NCBI GenBank assembly: GCA_951799445.1
Contig: OX637288.1
Coordinates: forward strand, 27,755,288-27,819,287
DNA from: Pseudisothecium myosuroides
Taxonomy: Eukaryota; Streptophyta; Bryopsida; Hypnales; Lembophyllaceae
DNA: 64,000 bases
Reading direction: 5' to 3'
The notes beneath the pieces were generated by a model that saw only the letters and a list, made by a program, of their open reading frames with translations, ran no database searches and was not told where the DNA came from. Shown here one piece after another: positions 24,693-35,286 of the stretch. Position numbers and translations under genes: made by a program. The first letter of the stretch is position 1; each line of letters starts with the position of its first letter.

Positions 24693-24706
24693 GAGTATAT
24701 AAGGGC
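24693..24706 (+). promoter_or_regulatory. TATA-like promoter of the left arm
   Basis: GAGTATATAAGGGCCC is followed by a CT-rich stretch and CATACCCCATTTTG. The inverse arm has the matching TATTTAAGGGCCCC at 32488-32502. Conservation in two diverged arms supports a real promoter. No transcript data are available. Confidence 0.5.
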
Positions 24707-25399
24707 CCTCTCCGAAGTTTCTCATACCCCATTTTGTTCATTATCTGCCTACCGACACTCTGTCGGAGTACATACACTCTTTCTTTGTTCCATTTGCTTA
24801 CAGGCTTTGTTAGAAGCAATTAAGCTAAACCAAATTTTGGTCATCTTTGTTCATTCTCGTTTTCTTATTTTCTTTTTAGTGAAGGATTTGGTTTAAGGAC
24901 TCGGGATTTCCTTTCAACCTTCACAACCACACTAGAACCACACTTTTGGGAGGTTTCATCCCTCCAAAAAACTTGCATACCTTGTTTACGTACTAATTTC
25001 GTGTTTTGCAATAGCTATTGAGCTAGAATTCTTAAAGGGGTGAAGCTAGTCTTTACCAAAAGATTCTAACATTCAAACCATTGACCAAACTTCGTTGTAT
25101 AACAAAGTTTGGTTTGACTTGATCCCTAATTTTCGGTTTAAACACTTTCATGTGTACCTCCTTCAAGAATTAAGACATTCCAACAGCCACTTGGAACCAT
25201 TCTTGACGAGTTTAGCCTGGGGTTGCTCCCGCACGGCGAAGCTTTTATCTCAACTGGAATTTACTTTGGACTTGAAGGAATAATTGGGAAAACACCCTTG
25301 GTGCGTTGGCTACTTAAGCCAACAAATCACGCCCAGTGGTTCCCTTTCTTCCGTCAAAAATTGCTCATTGCGTTGTTTTGCTCTCATTGCCAAAGTCAC

Positions 25400-25790
25400 A
25401 AGTTTTAGAGTTTTGTTTAGTTTACCCCTCTTACCCAAAAATCCTCAAAAACCCTTTCATTTAGTTTAGTTGCTTAGTTTAGAAATTTTCCAACCTTTAG
25501 CCGTTAGTTTAGCCTTTATTTTGTTTAGTTGTTTTTGCTTAAATCATTCTAAAAACCTTAAAAATCCTTAGTTTAGTTTAGCATTGCTTAGTTACCCCCA
25601 AACCTCTAAAATACCTTTAATTAGTTTGTTTGCTTTATTATATCCAAAAATCAAAATTAGTTAGTTAGTAGCCTAGTACCCGTTCTTATTTTATTTATTG
25701 TTATCATCTCAAAAAGGAAACAAAACAAACCATTAGTTATTTACTAGTTAGTTTTTAGTTTAGTTAATCCTTTTGTTTAGTCTTGTGTAG
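25400..25790 (+). repeat. TTTAGTTTAGTT-rich degenerate repeat
   Basis: AGTTTAGTT-type words recur between TTTTAGAGTTTTGTTTAG and GTTTAGTCTTGTG, separated by short C-rich phrases such as ACCCCTC. It is low complexity and non-coding. Confidence 0.5.
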
Positions 25791-25796
25791 GAATAC

Positions 25797-25905
25797 CAAA
25801 ACCAGACCAGCAGTTGAGTTCCAAAAACCAAACCAGCATTTGAATTCCCAAAAACCAGACCAACAGTTAAGCTCCGAAAACCAGACCAGCAGTTGACTCC
25901 AAAAT
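25797..25905 (+). repeat. About 30-bp tandem repeat (AAAACCAGACCAGCAGTTGA)
   Basis: Four diverged units with the core AACCAGACCAGCAGTTGA occur in tandem. The right arm carries a related CCAGTTCACAG minisatellite on its minus strand at about the same place in the arm. Confidence 0.7.
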
Positions 25906-27128
25906 CAGACGGGCAAGACTGACAGGATTGGAACGATCGAGAACGCGGGAACGTGGACGAGAACACGGGAATGATCAGGAACGTGGAGGGCATATCAGAG
26001 CAAGCCACGTGGCACGAGGTGGCAGGGGCGTGCCGGCAGCCTTAGCAGCAGGCTTCCAGCTTCCAGTCCGAGGCTTACCAGCTTCCAAACTCGACTTCCA
26101 GTCTTACAAATCCATACTCTCTAGTTTTAAAAGCCTGGTAAAACTAGTCCAGAACTTTCAAATCAAAATATTGATACAACAAGGCCTTGGCAGTTGATAG
26201 CCACGCCAACTAATTTTGAGTTCTAATTCAAAAAGTGTCCATCACTTCAAAATTCAAGATTAACTATATACACACACGAACTCGCAAGAACTCCATAGCC
26301 AACTTTCAAATGCCAACAAAACTTGGAGAAAAACATACTTAAGGAAGACAAAGTGGCGGCTTGGGAATGAATTAGATTAAAAAACTAATTTATCCTAGAG
26401 AATCTAACTATTCACGTGTGCTTGTTGTTTTGTTTTTCACTATTCATTTTGGATTTGGCGCGGTTTTTTATCATTTTCTATTCATTTTGTTTTGTTTCGT
26501 TGTGCTTTTACTATTCATTCTAGATTTGTTTTGGTTTTTATTCCGTTACTATTCATCCACTATTCATCCAAGACAAATTGTTTTTTGTTTTTATTCTTTC
26601 TTTACTATTCATCTACTATTCATTTGGAATAGTTCTTTGGTTTTATTCCTTTTACTATTGAAGAATTTGGTTTTTTCTATCAACTAGTATTTTTGGAAGG
26701 AATTAGTTGGTCTTGTTGACTTGGGTTTTGTTTTATTGGCCTAATAAGCCAAATAGGAAAAGACAAAAAGTCAACAAAAACAATAGATTAATCCAACAAA
26801 AATCATAAACTAATTAATAACAAATAAAATTGACTATTCATTGGAATATTATTAATTTGGAAGACATTAATCTTTTAAAATTAATTCTTAAATTAAAACA
26901 AATATTCAAGGTGGTTAGAAATAGGGCCTTGAAGTTATTTTAAATCAAAGAGTTATTTTAAAATCAACTAAAAACCATTCGAAGTTTAACGTAAAATCCT
27001 AAAATCAAAGGAATTAAGTTAAATACTTAGACTAACCCATTTATTGTAGGAAATCAGTTAGAAGAATGTAGGAAAAGGATTTTTCCACACATTTTGACAC
27101 TAAACTTTCATCGACAGACGGAGTACCC

Positions 27129-27200
27129 ATGATGGAAGACGACGGCTATCTTGAGACCATTATGCTAGTAATCTGCGATGATGGGACTATGGACCCAGAG
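27129..27200 (+). CDS. Short acidic first exon in the left arm, ending in a GTATGT donor
   Basis: Two adjacent ATG codons (27129, 27132) open a frame of 24 codons, MMEDDGYLETI...DDGTMDPE. It ends with PE at a strong GTATGT splice donor (27201). The peptide is acidic and too short for a domain. A comparable exon sits in the opposite arm on the minus strand (30328-30390). Downstream exons were not found, so this may be a leftover 5' exon of a lost element protein or a chance ORF. The paired arrangement is the only reason to list it. Confidence 0.3.
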
Positions 27201-28580
27201 GTATGTTAATTTTACCCTTTTCTTTTGCTTTGTTTTTGTTTTCAAATTAAAGTTAGAATCTTTGCTGTTAGAAGTTAGTTTTTAGATTAGAATTTTAGAA
27301 TTTAAGTTAGATTTAGAACCTAATAGGTAATTTAGAGATTATAAAACCAAATCACACTTAAAACTTAACCATATAACAAAAATTACTAATAATTAACCAT
27401 AACCACACAATTGGATGATAATTTAATATTTTTATCCAAAGGAATCTTTAAAGAATCTTTTTAGGTAGGAATCAGACAAGAAATCTATAAATATTCCAAA
27501 ATTTCTTTTTACTTTTAGAAATACTTTATTTTTGAAGGATAAAAGGTTGGATGAAGTTTGAGACCAATTTCGGATGAAAAACATCCAATTAGGTCAAAAT
27601 TCCGATTAGTCTTAAAAATCCATAACTGAAAGGAACTAATAACTTAACCTTAGAATTTAGAATTATTTTGGATTGATTTGCTATTTTAGATTAGTGGATG
27701 AAGGTTAGTACAACTAAGGGGCCGAACGGACCTCGTGGTAACTTTTGCTAGGAATCTTGGAATCTAGTTTTCTTCACCATTCTGGGAAAGGAAAATTATA
27801 TTCTAAAAGGCTACTTAGATACAAATTTAGTTAGATTAGATTTTGTTTTCTTTCTTTGTTTTTTACCTGCCTATAACGTTTGATTAATTAACCCATAGCT
27901 TTTCTTAGAATTAGTGGAATTTTACAGGATTATCAGTCACAAAAAGTGTCCATTGCTTGGAAGGTGAACACTTATTTAGGAACACCAAATTAGGAGTGAA
28001 TCTCCAACAAAACAGCCGCTAGAACCCGTGTGTAACTTTCTGAGTTAAGGGTAGAGTTATAAACACTCACAGTGGTCGGCAATGGCAGAGTTTGCCCTTT
28101 GTCCTCCTGCACTAGCCGGTTGGCCTTGCTCTTCCTGGCCTCTGTGGGCGCTAGATTACCCACCCTTGGTAATAAAGCGAACACTGACCAGGTTCTATGC
28201 CTTTATCCACATTTTTTAATATATGGGGGTGATGTGAGCGCGGTCCACTGTGCCTTCCAAGCAATGGATCTTTTTTGCTAACGTTTCCTAAGTGTCGTGG
28301 ATGGCAGCAAATAATTAGTAATGCATGTAGTAACTCACAAGTTAACTGCGATGTTCAGAGTGATGTGAAATCCTAACTCCCTAACTATCTATCCTATGTC
28401 GAGGGTCGACTGAGTAGTTGGCGTCATTTATAACGTCCCTAACTACGTAAAAAGGGGAACCCCTATGTTCCTTCCATGAACCCCTAAGACTATCTTGGGT
28501 TTCTAAGACTCCACCTAAAAGTTCTACTTTTAAAAGCTACCCCTAAAGTTCCAACTTCGGAATGTAACTCTAGATTTTAC

Positions 28581-29143
28581 CTCGGGGGGGTCACTTAGAG
28601 TGTCCATTAGAAAACACGTGCGAACAAAACTTTGGACCCCCTATATTATATCCTAAAATTTAAATAAAATGAAATAAAAAAAATATGACTAGATTTTCCT
28701 ACTTCAAAAGTTTATGTTTTGAATTATTGATATTTTTATTTGTTAATGATAATTAGTTACAAATTTTTGAAGTAATTAGATACAGTGTACAACTGAAAAA
28801 TAACTTTCACACCCCTATATTATATCCTAAAATTTTTTCTAAAAAATGAACAAAAAATTCTTATAAATAGCTCTCTATTGAAAGTTCATTTTGAGTTGAG
28901 TATTGATGCAATGGTCATCTAAATGTGATCTCTATAAATATTTGAGTTGAAAAACATGCCGTTTTAGGCCATTTTCAACCTCTTGTACAAATCATTTCAA
29001 CTATTATTTTAGTTTGAAATTTTGGCAATAGAAACCTATAGTCATTATTAAGCAACCCTCAAAATTTTAAGTTGAAATTATAGTTCATTAGAAACCACTT
29101 GTTCGCACGTGGTTTGTAGTAAAATACTAGGTGCCCCCCCAAG
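28581..29143. mobile_element. hAT-like MITE with 8-bp target duplication
   Basis: GATTTTAC flanks it exactly at 28573-28580 and 29144-29151. It starts CTCGGGGGGGTCACTTAG and its right end in inverse reads CTTGGGGGGGCACCTAG; a second inverse block, CACGTGCGAACAA, lies about 40 bp inside each end. An 8-bp target points to hAT (or P-like) transposition. The 563-bp body is AT-rich with an internal repeat of CCCTATATTATATCCTAAAA (28643 and 28819) and no ORF. Confidence 0.8.
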
Positions 29144-29229
29144 GATTTTACTTCTTTAACTTGATTCTTAAATATTAACTACCGACTTGTGCTCAATGTT
29201 TTGACTTTTGACTCTAGGTTTCTATTCCT

Positions 29230-29900
29230 AAATTAACTCTAAGATTTACCCTTGAATTTTAACTCTATGTTTTAACTTTTAACTCTAAGTTTTTACTCCT
29301 AAATTAACTCTAAGATTTACCCTTGAATTTTAACTCTATGTTTTAACTTTTAATTCTAAGTTTTTACTCCTAAATTAACTCTAAACTCTACCCTTGAATT
29401 TTAACTCTAGGTTTTTGACTTCTAACTCTAAATTTTACTTCTAGAATTAATTCTAAATTTTAGCCTCTAGGTTTTACTATACGTTTTCACTTTGACTCTA
29501 GGTTTTTTCTACTTCCAACAACTAACTCTAAGATTTACCCTCTAAATCTAACTATAACTTTTCACTTTTCACTTTAGCTTTTTACTCTAACTTTTTACTT
29601 CCCCCCTTGACTCTAAAGTTTAACCTTTAAATTTAATCTTAACTTTTGACTTTTGACTTTTGACTTTCTACTTCCAACTTTAATCCTATCGTTTTAATCC
29701 TAGATGAACTCTAAATGTTATTCCAAGTTTTGACCTCTACTTTTTACTCTATTCCTAACTCAAAAATCTACTCCCTAAGTTAATTTTCAATTCCACTCTT
29801 GACCTCTACTTTCTACTCTAATTTTTGACTCCCTAATCAACTCTAAACTCTTACATGAACCTACCCTAAGATTTGACTTGAGAGTTTAAACCCCTAAGTT
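29230..29900 (+). repeat. Degenerate tandem repeat, 71-bp units at the start
   Basis: AATTAACTCTAAGATTTACC recurs at about 29230, 29301 and 29372 with a 71-bp period and very high identity in the first two units. It then dissolves into words like TTTTAACTC, CTAAG and TTGACTTTT up to about 29.9 kb. Non-coding. Confidence 0.75.
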
Positions 29901-30327
29901 AAAGTTCTAAATTAATTCTATTTTTTTAACTCCCCAAAGTTAACTCTAGATTTTGACCTTAGAAGTTTAACTTTAAAAAGTAAGAGTGTAAGTTGATTTT
30001 AATTCTAACTACTAATTAATCCCTAATTTTAATCCTAAATTCTCCTTCTAATTTAAACCTAATTTCCGTCCATGGTTCTTTTTGGATGAAATTTTATTCA
30101 AAATTCCTCCGTCCTACCCCCTATCGCTTAACTTAGCTTAATGCGGTCAGTTTACAGTCGAATCTTAATTATAAGATGTTTTCGGAAACCTCTATTCCTA
30201 ATCTATAACTTTTTGACTCTAAACTTCTAATTTGCACTAATCTCGGATGCTAATCACGCTCTAAGGGCTGATTAGGAAAATAAATGCTAATTAGGGAGAA
30301 ACATCAAAGATTAAATCAAAAACTCAC

Positions 30328-30390
30328 CTCTTCACTACCGGTGTCGGAAATAACTTCGTCCACGTCCATGTGTACATCCTCACGCTCCAT
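30328..30390 (-). CDS. Short acidic first exon in the right arm, ending in a GTGAGT donor
   Basis: On the minus strand an ATG opens a 21-codon frame, MEREDVHMDVDEVISDTGSEE when joined, ending at a GTGAGT donor (30327 downward). It is acidic and parallels the 24-codon exon at 27129-27200 (M-E-rich start, then acidic residues before E and the donor). No downstream exon was recognised. Low confidence as a gene; better seen as a mark of arm homology. Confidence 0.3.
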
Positions 30391-31107
30391 GGTAGTCTTT
30401 GGCTTTGTTTTGAATTTTTTCCGAGCTCACCGCTTATTGAGAAAATATTACAATTTTTGATGATCTAAACTCCCTCTTTCCCTTCCTCTTTTCTTTTCTT
30501 TCTTCCTCTTTCTTCTACACTAGCACTATTCCACCTAAGCTTTTATGAGTCTTACACTATAGTTTCAAACTTTAAGAAGGGTTTAAAGGTTCCTCCAACC
30601 CTCTTACACAATTTTGCCTTTGTGTCATCCTAATCCTTCTCTCAACGGTCACCACAAATTCTCAAGATTTTTTCTTAGGTCGACCTACTCTAAGCCTAGG
30701 TCACTATTCATCATCTCTCTCACCTCTCCACCTATTTCAACTTCTTCTCACTAATCTTCTTCCATTCTTGCTTGTGTTGTGTTGGTGGTGAGAGAGTTGG
30801 GAGGGCTTGTTTGCAGGTGTGTGCGTGGAGGTGCTACTTCTCTTCCCCCCCTTCCCTTTTTAGACTCTTTTCCCTAGTTCCTACTCCCCTACTCTACCCC
30901 TAGCCCATCTAATCCAACACCTCTTTTTTCTTTAGGAAAGGAAAAATTAAAAAAAAAACAAGGAGAATGTGGAGCCCAGGGACCTGGACCAAGCCTGCCG
31001 AGCCAAGCCGACCTCTTGCTGGCCGGCCTCTTGCTGGCTGGAGGGGGGTCGGTTCAATAATTAATTTTTTAATTAATTATAATTTTTTTTTGTTACGTTC
31101 TGTTTTT

Positions 31108-31300
31108 TCTGAACTGGACTTGTGACTGGCTGTGACTGGACTGTGACTGGCTGTGAACTGGACTGTGACTGGCTGTGAACTGGACTGTGACTGGTTGTGA
31201 ACTGGACTGTGAACTGGCTGTGAACTGGCTGTGAACTGGACCGTGAACTGGAGTGCGAACTTGCTGTGAACTGGACTGTGAACTTGGACTGTGAACTTGG
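31108..31300 (+). repeat. GACTGTGAACTGGCTGTG minisatellite
   Basis: About ten units of 15-24 bp built from CTGTGAACTGG and CTGTGACTGG occur in tandem. The minus-strand frame through it gives a repetitive 80-residue ORF rich in Gln, Ser and Val-His, which is a by-product of the repeat. Confidence 0.85.
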
Positions 31301-31362
31301 ACTGGTTTTTTTCTTGCAAACTTTGGGTAGGCTAAGCTAAAAAAAATAACACAAAGGAAAAA

Positions 31363-31537
31363 GAACTAGGGGGAAAACTAAACCTTGGGGACACTTAGAC
31401 TAAAAAAAACTAGGGGGAAAACTAAACCTTGGGGACACTTAGACTAAAAAGAACTAGGAGGAAAACTAAACCTTGGGGACACTTAGACTAAAAACTAGGG
31501 GGAAAACTAAACCTTGGGGACACTTAGACTCACTATC
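31363..31537 (+). repeat. About 44-bp tandem repeat, four units
   Basis: AACTAGGGGGAAAACTAAAC starts units at 31363, 31408, 31452 and 31493, each followed by CTTGGGGACACTTAGACT. Units are nearly identical, so the array is young compared with the rest of the arm. Confidence 0.85.
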
Positions 31538-31696
31538 TTGGGGGAAACTAGAACTTGGGGAACCCTAGCCTAACTAAAACTTGGAACCATGGGACTTGCC
31601 AAACACAAAGAAAACCTACATATCTTGGAAGCTAAATTCTGGACGTTTCCACAAAGGTCTTGGAAACTAGACTTTGGAACTAAACACGGGGGAGGT

Positions 31697-32025
31697 TCAA
31701 AGCTTCGCCGTCAAGTTGGGTTTAACACCAACTTTAGGACTTGATAGCACTCCGGGGGTTCAAAGCTCCGCCGCCTAAACTTTTAACACACACTTTAGGA
31801 CTTTGACCTTGTCACAAGTTCAAAGCTTCACCGTTTTCAAGGGGGGCCCACACAATGGGAGGGACTTTAGAAGAGGGTAAAGACAAAACTTTTAAAAGGA
31901 AACGTACATAGGGTCAAAGCTTCGCCGTCCCGGAGGGGGGTCCACTCGACAAGAGAGAAGTTAGAAGAAGGTAGACCATTACTTAAGAGAAACCCACACC
32001 ACAAAGTCAAAGCTTCGCCGTCCCA
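31697..32025 (-). repeat. Interspersed CGGCGAAGCTTTGA motif, five copies
   Basis: TTCAAAGCTTCGCCG or close variants occur near 31697, 31758, 31819, 31912 and 32005, spaced roughly 61, 61, 93 and 93 bp, each close to G- or C-rich runs. One copy, CGGCGAAGCTTT, lies in the left arm near 25236. The regular spacing suggests amplification of a leader segment. Confidence 0.7.
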
Positions 32026-32487
32026 CAAGGGGGGGGTCCACTCAACAAGGGAAATGTTAGATCAAAGGGAAGAGCGCACTTAGAGACCCCACAAGTTAGG
32101 AACACGTGACAACACAACAATCTCACACACTAAAGGCCCCCCAAAGCGGCATCGCCAAGGTACGGTGGGGGGTTGCTTTAGGGTTAGTGTAAGACACCAC
32201 AAGGCCTCTAAACCACACAAGCTAGCTCTCAAGGGCACAAACAAAGATACACACGGAAAGAGAGGGTCTCTCAACTTAAAACAAGAGCACTAAGAGTACA
32301 CAAAGAGTAAACAAGGCAAGATAGAAGGACCCCCAAGGACCTTCAAAGTTTGAAAATAAGCAACAATGGAGCCAAAAGTGCTCCAAAAACACCGTAGAGG
32401 TTTTTGGCTTCAAACGCCAAAATATCCAAAATAACTTGGACCCACGGACCCAAAACAAGAATTGGGGGTGTTCTAGAGAGAGAAATG

Positions 32488-32502
32488 GGGCCCTTAAATA
32501 GG
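32488..32502 (-). promoter_or_regulatory. TATA-like promoter of the right arm
   Basis: The minus strand reads CCTATTTAAGGGCCCC followed by a CT-rich leader (ATTTCTCTCTCTAG). It mirrors TATATAAGGGCCC at 24693-24706. Confidence 0.5.
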
Positions 32503-34785
32503 TTTCCAAGGGCTCACCCCTCCTTCTAGAGTTCTAAGGTAACCTTATCAACGGGGATTTTCATCCTCATCCTCAAAGATTTTCATCCTACATCCTAAAT
32601 TTCTACTTCTACCATCTAAGCTGGACCAACATCCTAACTTTTGGAGATTAGCTCCAATCGCCGAACGGACTGTGCCGTTGGATCCAAATCGCCGTGTTTA
32701 ATCCTAAATCCTCCCTACCCCCCGTATCGAGGCCAAAAACCCATCGTAGGCTAATTTAGTTTAAAAACCAAATCGTGGTAAAATCCTAAATCTTGGGGGT
32801 CTCCTATTTTGAGAAATGTGAATAGCCTAGGGTCTGCGGTAGGTGCGAGAGAGTCGGGAAGGACTTTTGGTTGACTTTGTTTCGCCATCGTATGGTCCCA
32901 GAATGCCGGTCAACGTGGCGGGGACCCCGCCACGTGGTTAATTTCCGAGGAATCTCGCCGGTTCGGGTACTTGCCGCTATCAGAATGTCGTGAAACTTCA
33001 CGGAGCGCATTATTAACATAAAACAAGCTAGTCTAATTTTTAGTGAGATTTTATTGTAACCTGGGTAATTTCCATGAAAATTCCCGTTGGAGGTTAGGAG
33101 GGTTGACCACCCGGAAAAAGGTTCTTCTGCAAGTCGGAAGATGCCGGGCTTTTTCACGTGACCTCTCAGGGAGTCGCATGAAAGACGTGCGGGTGTGTTT
33201 CCGTACCTGGCACGATTGGTCAATGGAGATTTAAATTGGACATCTCCTTGAATTAGCGACGGTGCGGGAATCTTCTGCAGGTGGAGGAATCTTGGCGAAC
33301 CAATTTTGCCGTTGGACTCTTGGCATGGGATTCACCCTAGAACACCATCCTTGGGCTGTAGATTCCTCCACGGGCCCGGTCTTGCGTGAGTGGCTTCTGC
33401 ATGCTAACAATCAGGATTTTGGGAATTCGTCGATCTAATGGGGAATTCTAAATCTAACTCTAGGACCCAACCTAGTGGCCTTGCTGTGGATCCCTCGGAC
33501 CGGCCTAGCCATGAATCGCCACATTTATGGTGGGATTTATCCCTTTTGGGGCTGTGTGACTCGAATCCTCCAAATCTAACCTTTTCGTTATTTCTACACT
33601 ATTTTTAGGCAAGGTTTGGGGGATTCTAAGTAAAAAATACAAATCTAGACCAAATACTATAATGGGTATGACACAACCCTATTTCGGTTCTACACTCTTT
33701 TTATGGATTTTTCTATACTTTTATCAACTTTAAATTGCAAATTTCCAAAAAAATAATTCTACGAGTCCCAAGTGACAAATTCGGAGCTCACAGCCTCCAA
33801 CCGCAATCTCGCCATGGTGCCGAATTTGTGGCTCGGGAAATAGGGTTTCCCTAATGATCTGGTTGACGTCGGTGCCGAAACCTTGTGGGTCGGACTCTTC
33901 TTTTTGCGTCGTCCACCTCAGGATATGTTGGATGTGCCACCGGAATAAGTAGCGCAGCCACAGATACTTAGGAGTATCTGGTTTCTTCTGCGTACGCGGG
34001 GGTGGAGCAATGCCGCACAGCCACTCCACGTCCAGAAGAACCAGAATTCGCTGCACTTGTCTTGAGTTAGTACCACGCAACTGTGTCCACTATCTCAGAA
34101 TCCTCACCTCTTGTTCGAAATGTGCAGGCACGCCTCTCGGGAGCATTTTCGCAACAGATTTGGTACGTATTGGTCCCCCACTATGGATGTCACGCTTTGG
34201 AAAACAACCTTCACAACTTCTGATGAGCATTCGGAAAGTGACGACGCCACTCCGCCCAATTCCAGTAACCTGAATTATGGCGCTATCCTCCCTAAATCCT
34301 GAAACCGATCAGCCTCCACAAGTCGTAATCCCTCCCACTACAATTGAATTGGTCCACCATGACGCCCGTTCATGGAAATCGCACCGTGCAGTCCACTTCA
34401 GAGGCGACTGAAGGGCGCTCATTCTTCGGCCCGCCTGACCTCCGTTCTCGCAGAATCCGAGGCCACCATCTCCCGCCTAAACCCCACCTCTCCCGCTTCA
34501 TGTGTCCAGCGCAAACAGCCACGTTTAACGCTGGCGACCCGTTGTTCACCCGGGTACGGTGGCATACGTAGCGGGGCAAGTTTCGTAGCCCTAAATGCGT
34601 ATTTCAGTAAACCTATAGCGTTCTACAGAGTCATCGGAGTCCCCAAACCCCACATTCGACGCGCATTCCAAGCCGCTCCGACTTTGCTGAAGGTGAAGAA
34701 CCCTGATTCGGGCGCGAAGATGATCAAATACGTGAAAATACCTCTGATACGGCCACAGAGGGCCTTCGTGACGTCCAGGGGTTAA

Positions 34786-35064
34786 GCTCTTTTGACTTTC
34801 AATTAATTGCAAATCTCCAAGTAGTAGTGGAGGCACACTGCTTCTCCAACATTTTGTTTCACAAGATATCTTAGACGTCAATATGGGCTCATGCCCAACT
34901 AATAAGCAAATTTTTAGAATATGGCTAGAATATTTGAAAATATAGTTAAAATATAGTTAAAATATTTAGGATATTTGAGCATATTATACAAGAATGTCTT
35001 ATATACTAGACAATCATCCATTACAACACATTTGACGGATGCCATATACAATTCCGGATACAAT
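34786..35064. other. Short intergenic gap
   Basis: AT-rich sequence with repeated ATAGTTAAAATAT words. No feature was recognised. Confidence 0.5.
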
Positions 35065-35286
35065 CACTACAAGAGAAAGGGGTGTTTTAAGTGAGTTTTA
35101 AAGTATAGTCCTAGACATATGGTTTTAAGTAATGACCTTTAAGGAGATTTTCAACAAAATTTTACTTAAAATGCATGCATTTTAAGTAAAATTTTGTTGA
35201 AAATCTCCTTAAAGGTCATTACTTAAAACCATATGTCTAGGACTATACTTTAAAACTCATTTAAAACACCCCATTCTCTTGAAGTG
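35065..35286. mobile_element. CACTA-type foldback MITE (222 bp)
   Basis: Starts CACTACAAGAGAAAGGGG and ends with the inverse of CACTTCAAGAGAATGGGG. CACTACAAGA is the classic En/Spm (CACTA) terminus. The two 111-bp arms are inverse copies with only a few mismatches, meeting with no loop at ATGCATGCAT (35171-35180). The flanking triplets are AAT (left) and GAT (right), a near match to the expected 3-bp target. Confidence 0.85.

Larger units (their letters stand above)
23126..33792. mobile_element. 10.7-kb inverted bipartite structure nested in the piggyBac region
   Basis: Left end TGTGAGC (23126) and right end GCTCACA (33786-33792) are inverse, with CACTTGG at the same 18-bp offset on both sides. 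Further in, TAAAATCTCACTAAAAATTA (23869) has its exact inverse at 33034-33053, extending to 22 identical bases. CTGATAG follows on both sides. Each arm then has a TATA-like promoter pointing inward (TATATAAGGGCCC left, TATTTAAGGGCCC right), a CGGCGAAGCTTT motif, an ACCAG/CCAGTTCAC-type tandem repeat, and a short acidic first exon with a GT donor. Arms are strongly diverged. No reverse transcriptase, integrase or transposase was found inside. It could be two LTR or leader segments in opposite orientation, a large foldback element, or an inverted duplication. TG...CA-type ends would fit LTRs. Confidence 0.5.
18454..34781 (-). mobile_element. Composite piggyBac-like element interrupted by a large insertion
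   Basis: The left boundary is TTAA (18450-18453) followed by TCCCTGAACGCCC. The right boundary is TTAA (34782-34785), preceded on the minus strand by CCCCTGGACGTCAC. Subterminal stretches also match in inverse: ATATCGAAGGTATACG on the left against GTATCAGAGGTATTTT on the right. GC-rich sequence lies just inside both ends (18.45-22.85 and 33.8-34.78 kb), in contrast to the AT-rich middle. The simplest reading is one piggyBac element carrying a transposase pseudogene and interrupted by the structure at 23.13-33.79 kb. An alternative is two separate, truncated piggyBac elements in opposite orientation. Confidence 0.5.

Noticed and set aside
31077..31319. 80-codon minus ORF rich in Gln-Phe-Thr-Val-His
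   Set aside because: It simply translates the CCAGTTCACAG minisatellite.
29230..32025. Regular repeats with spacers, at first sight CRISPR-like
   Set aside because: Units are directly tandem or diverged, with no unique spacers of constant length and no cas genes; the genome is eukaryotic.
23126..33792. Complete LTR retrotransposon
   Set aside because: The long repeats are inverted, not direct, and no gag, protease, reverse transcriptase, RNase H or integrase frame is visible, even decayed. Solo or truncated LTR pieces remain possible.
34372..34881. ORFs of 137 (plus) and 96 (minus) codons in a GC-richer patch
   Set aside because: They overlap the piggyBac-like terminal sequence and match no protein; GC content lengthens chance ORFs.
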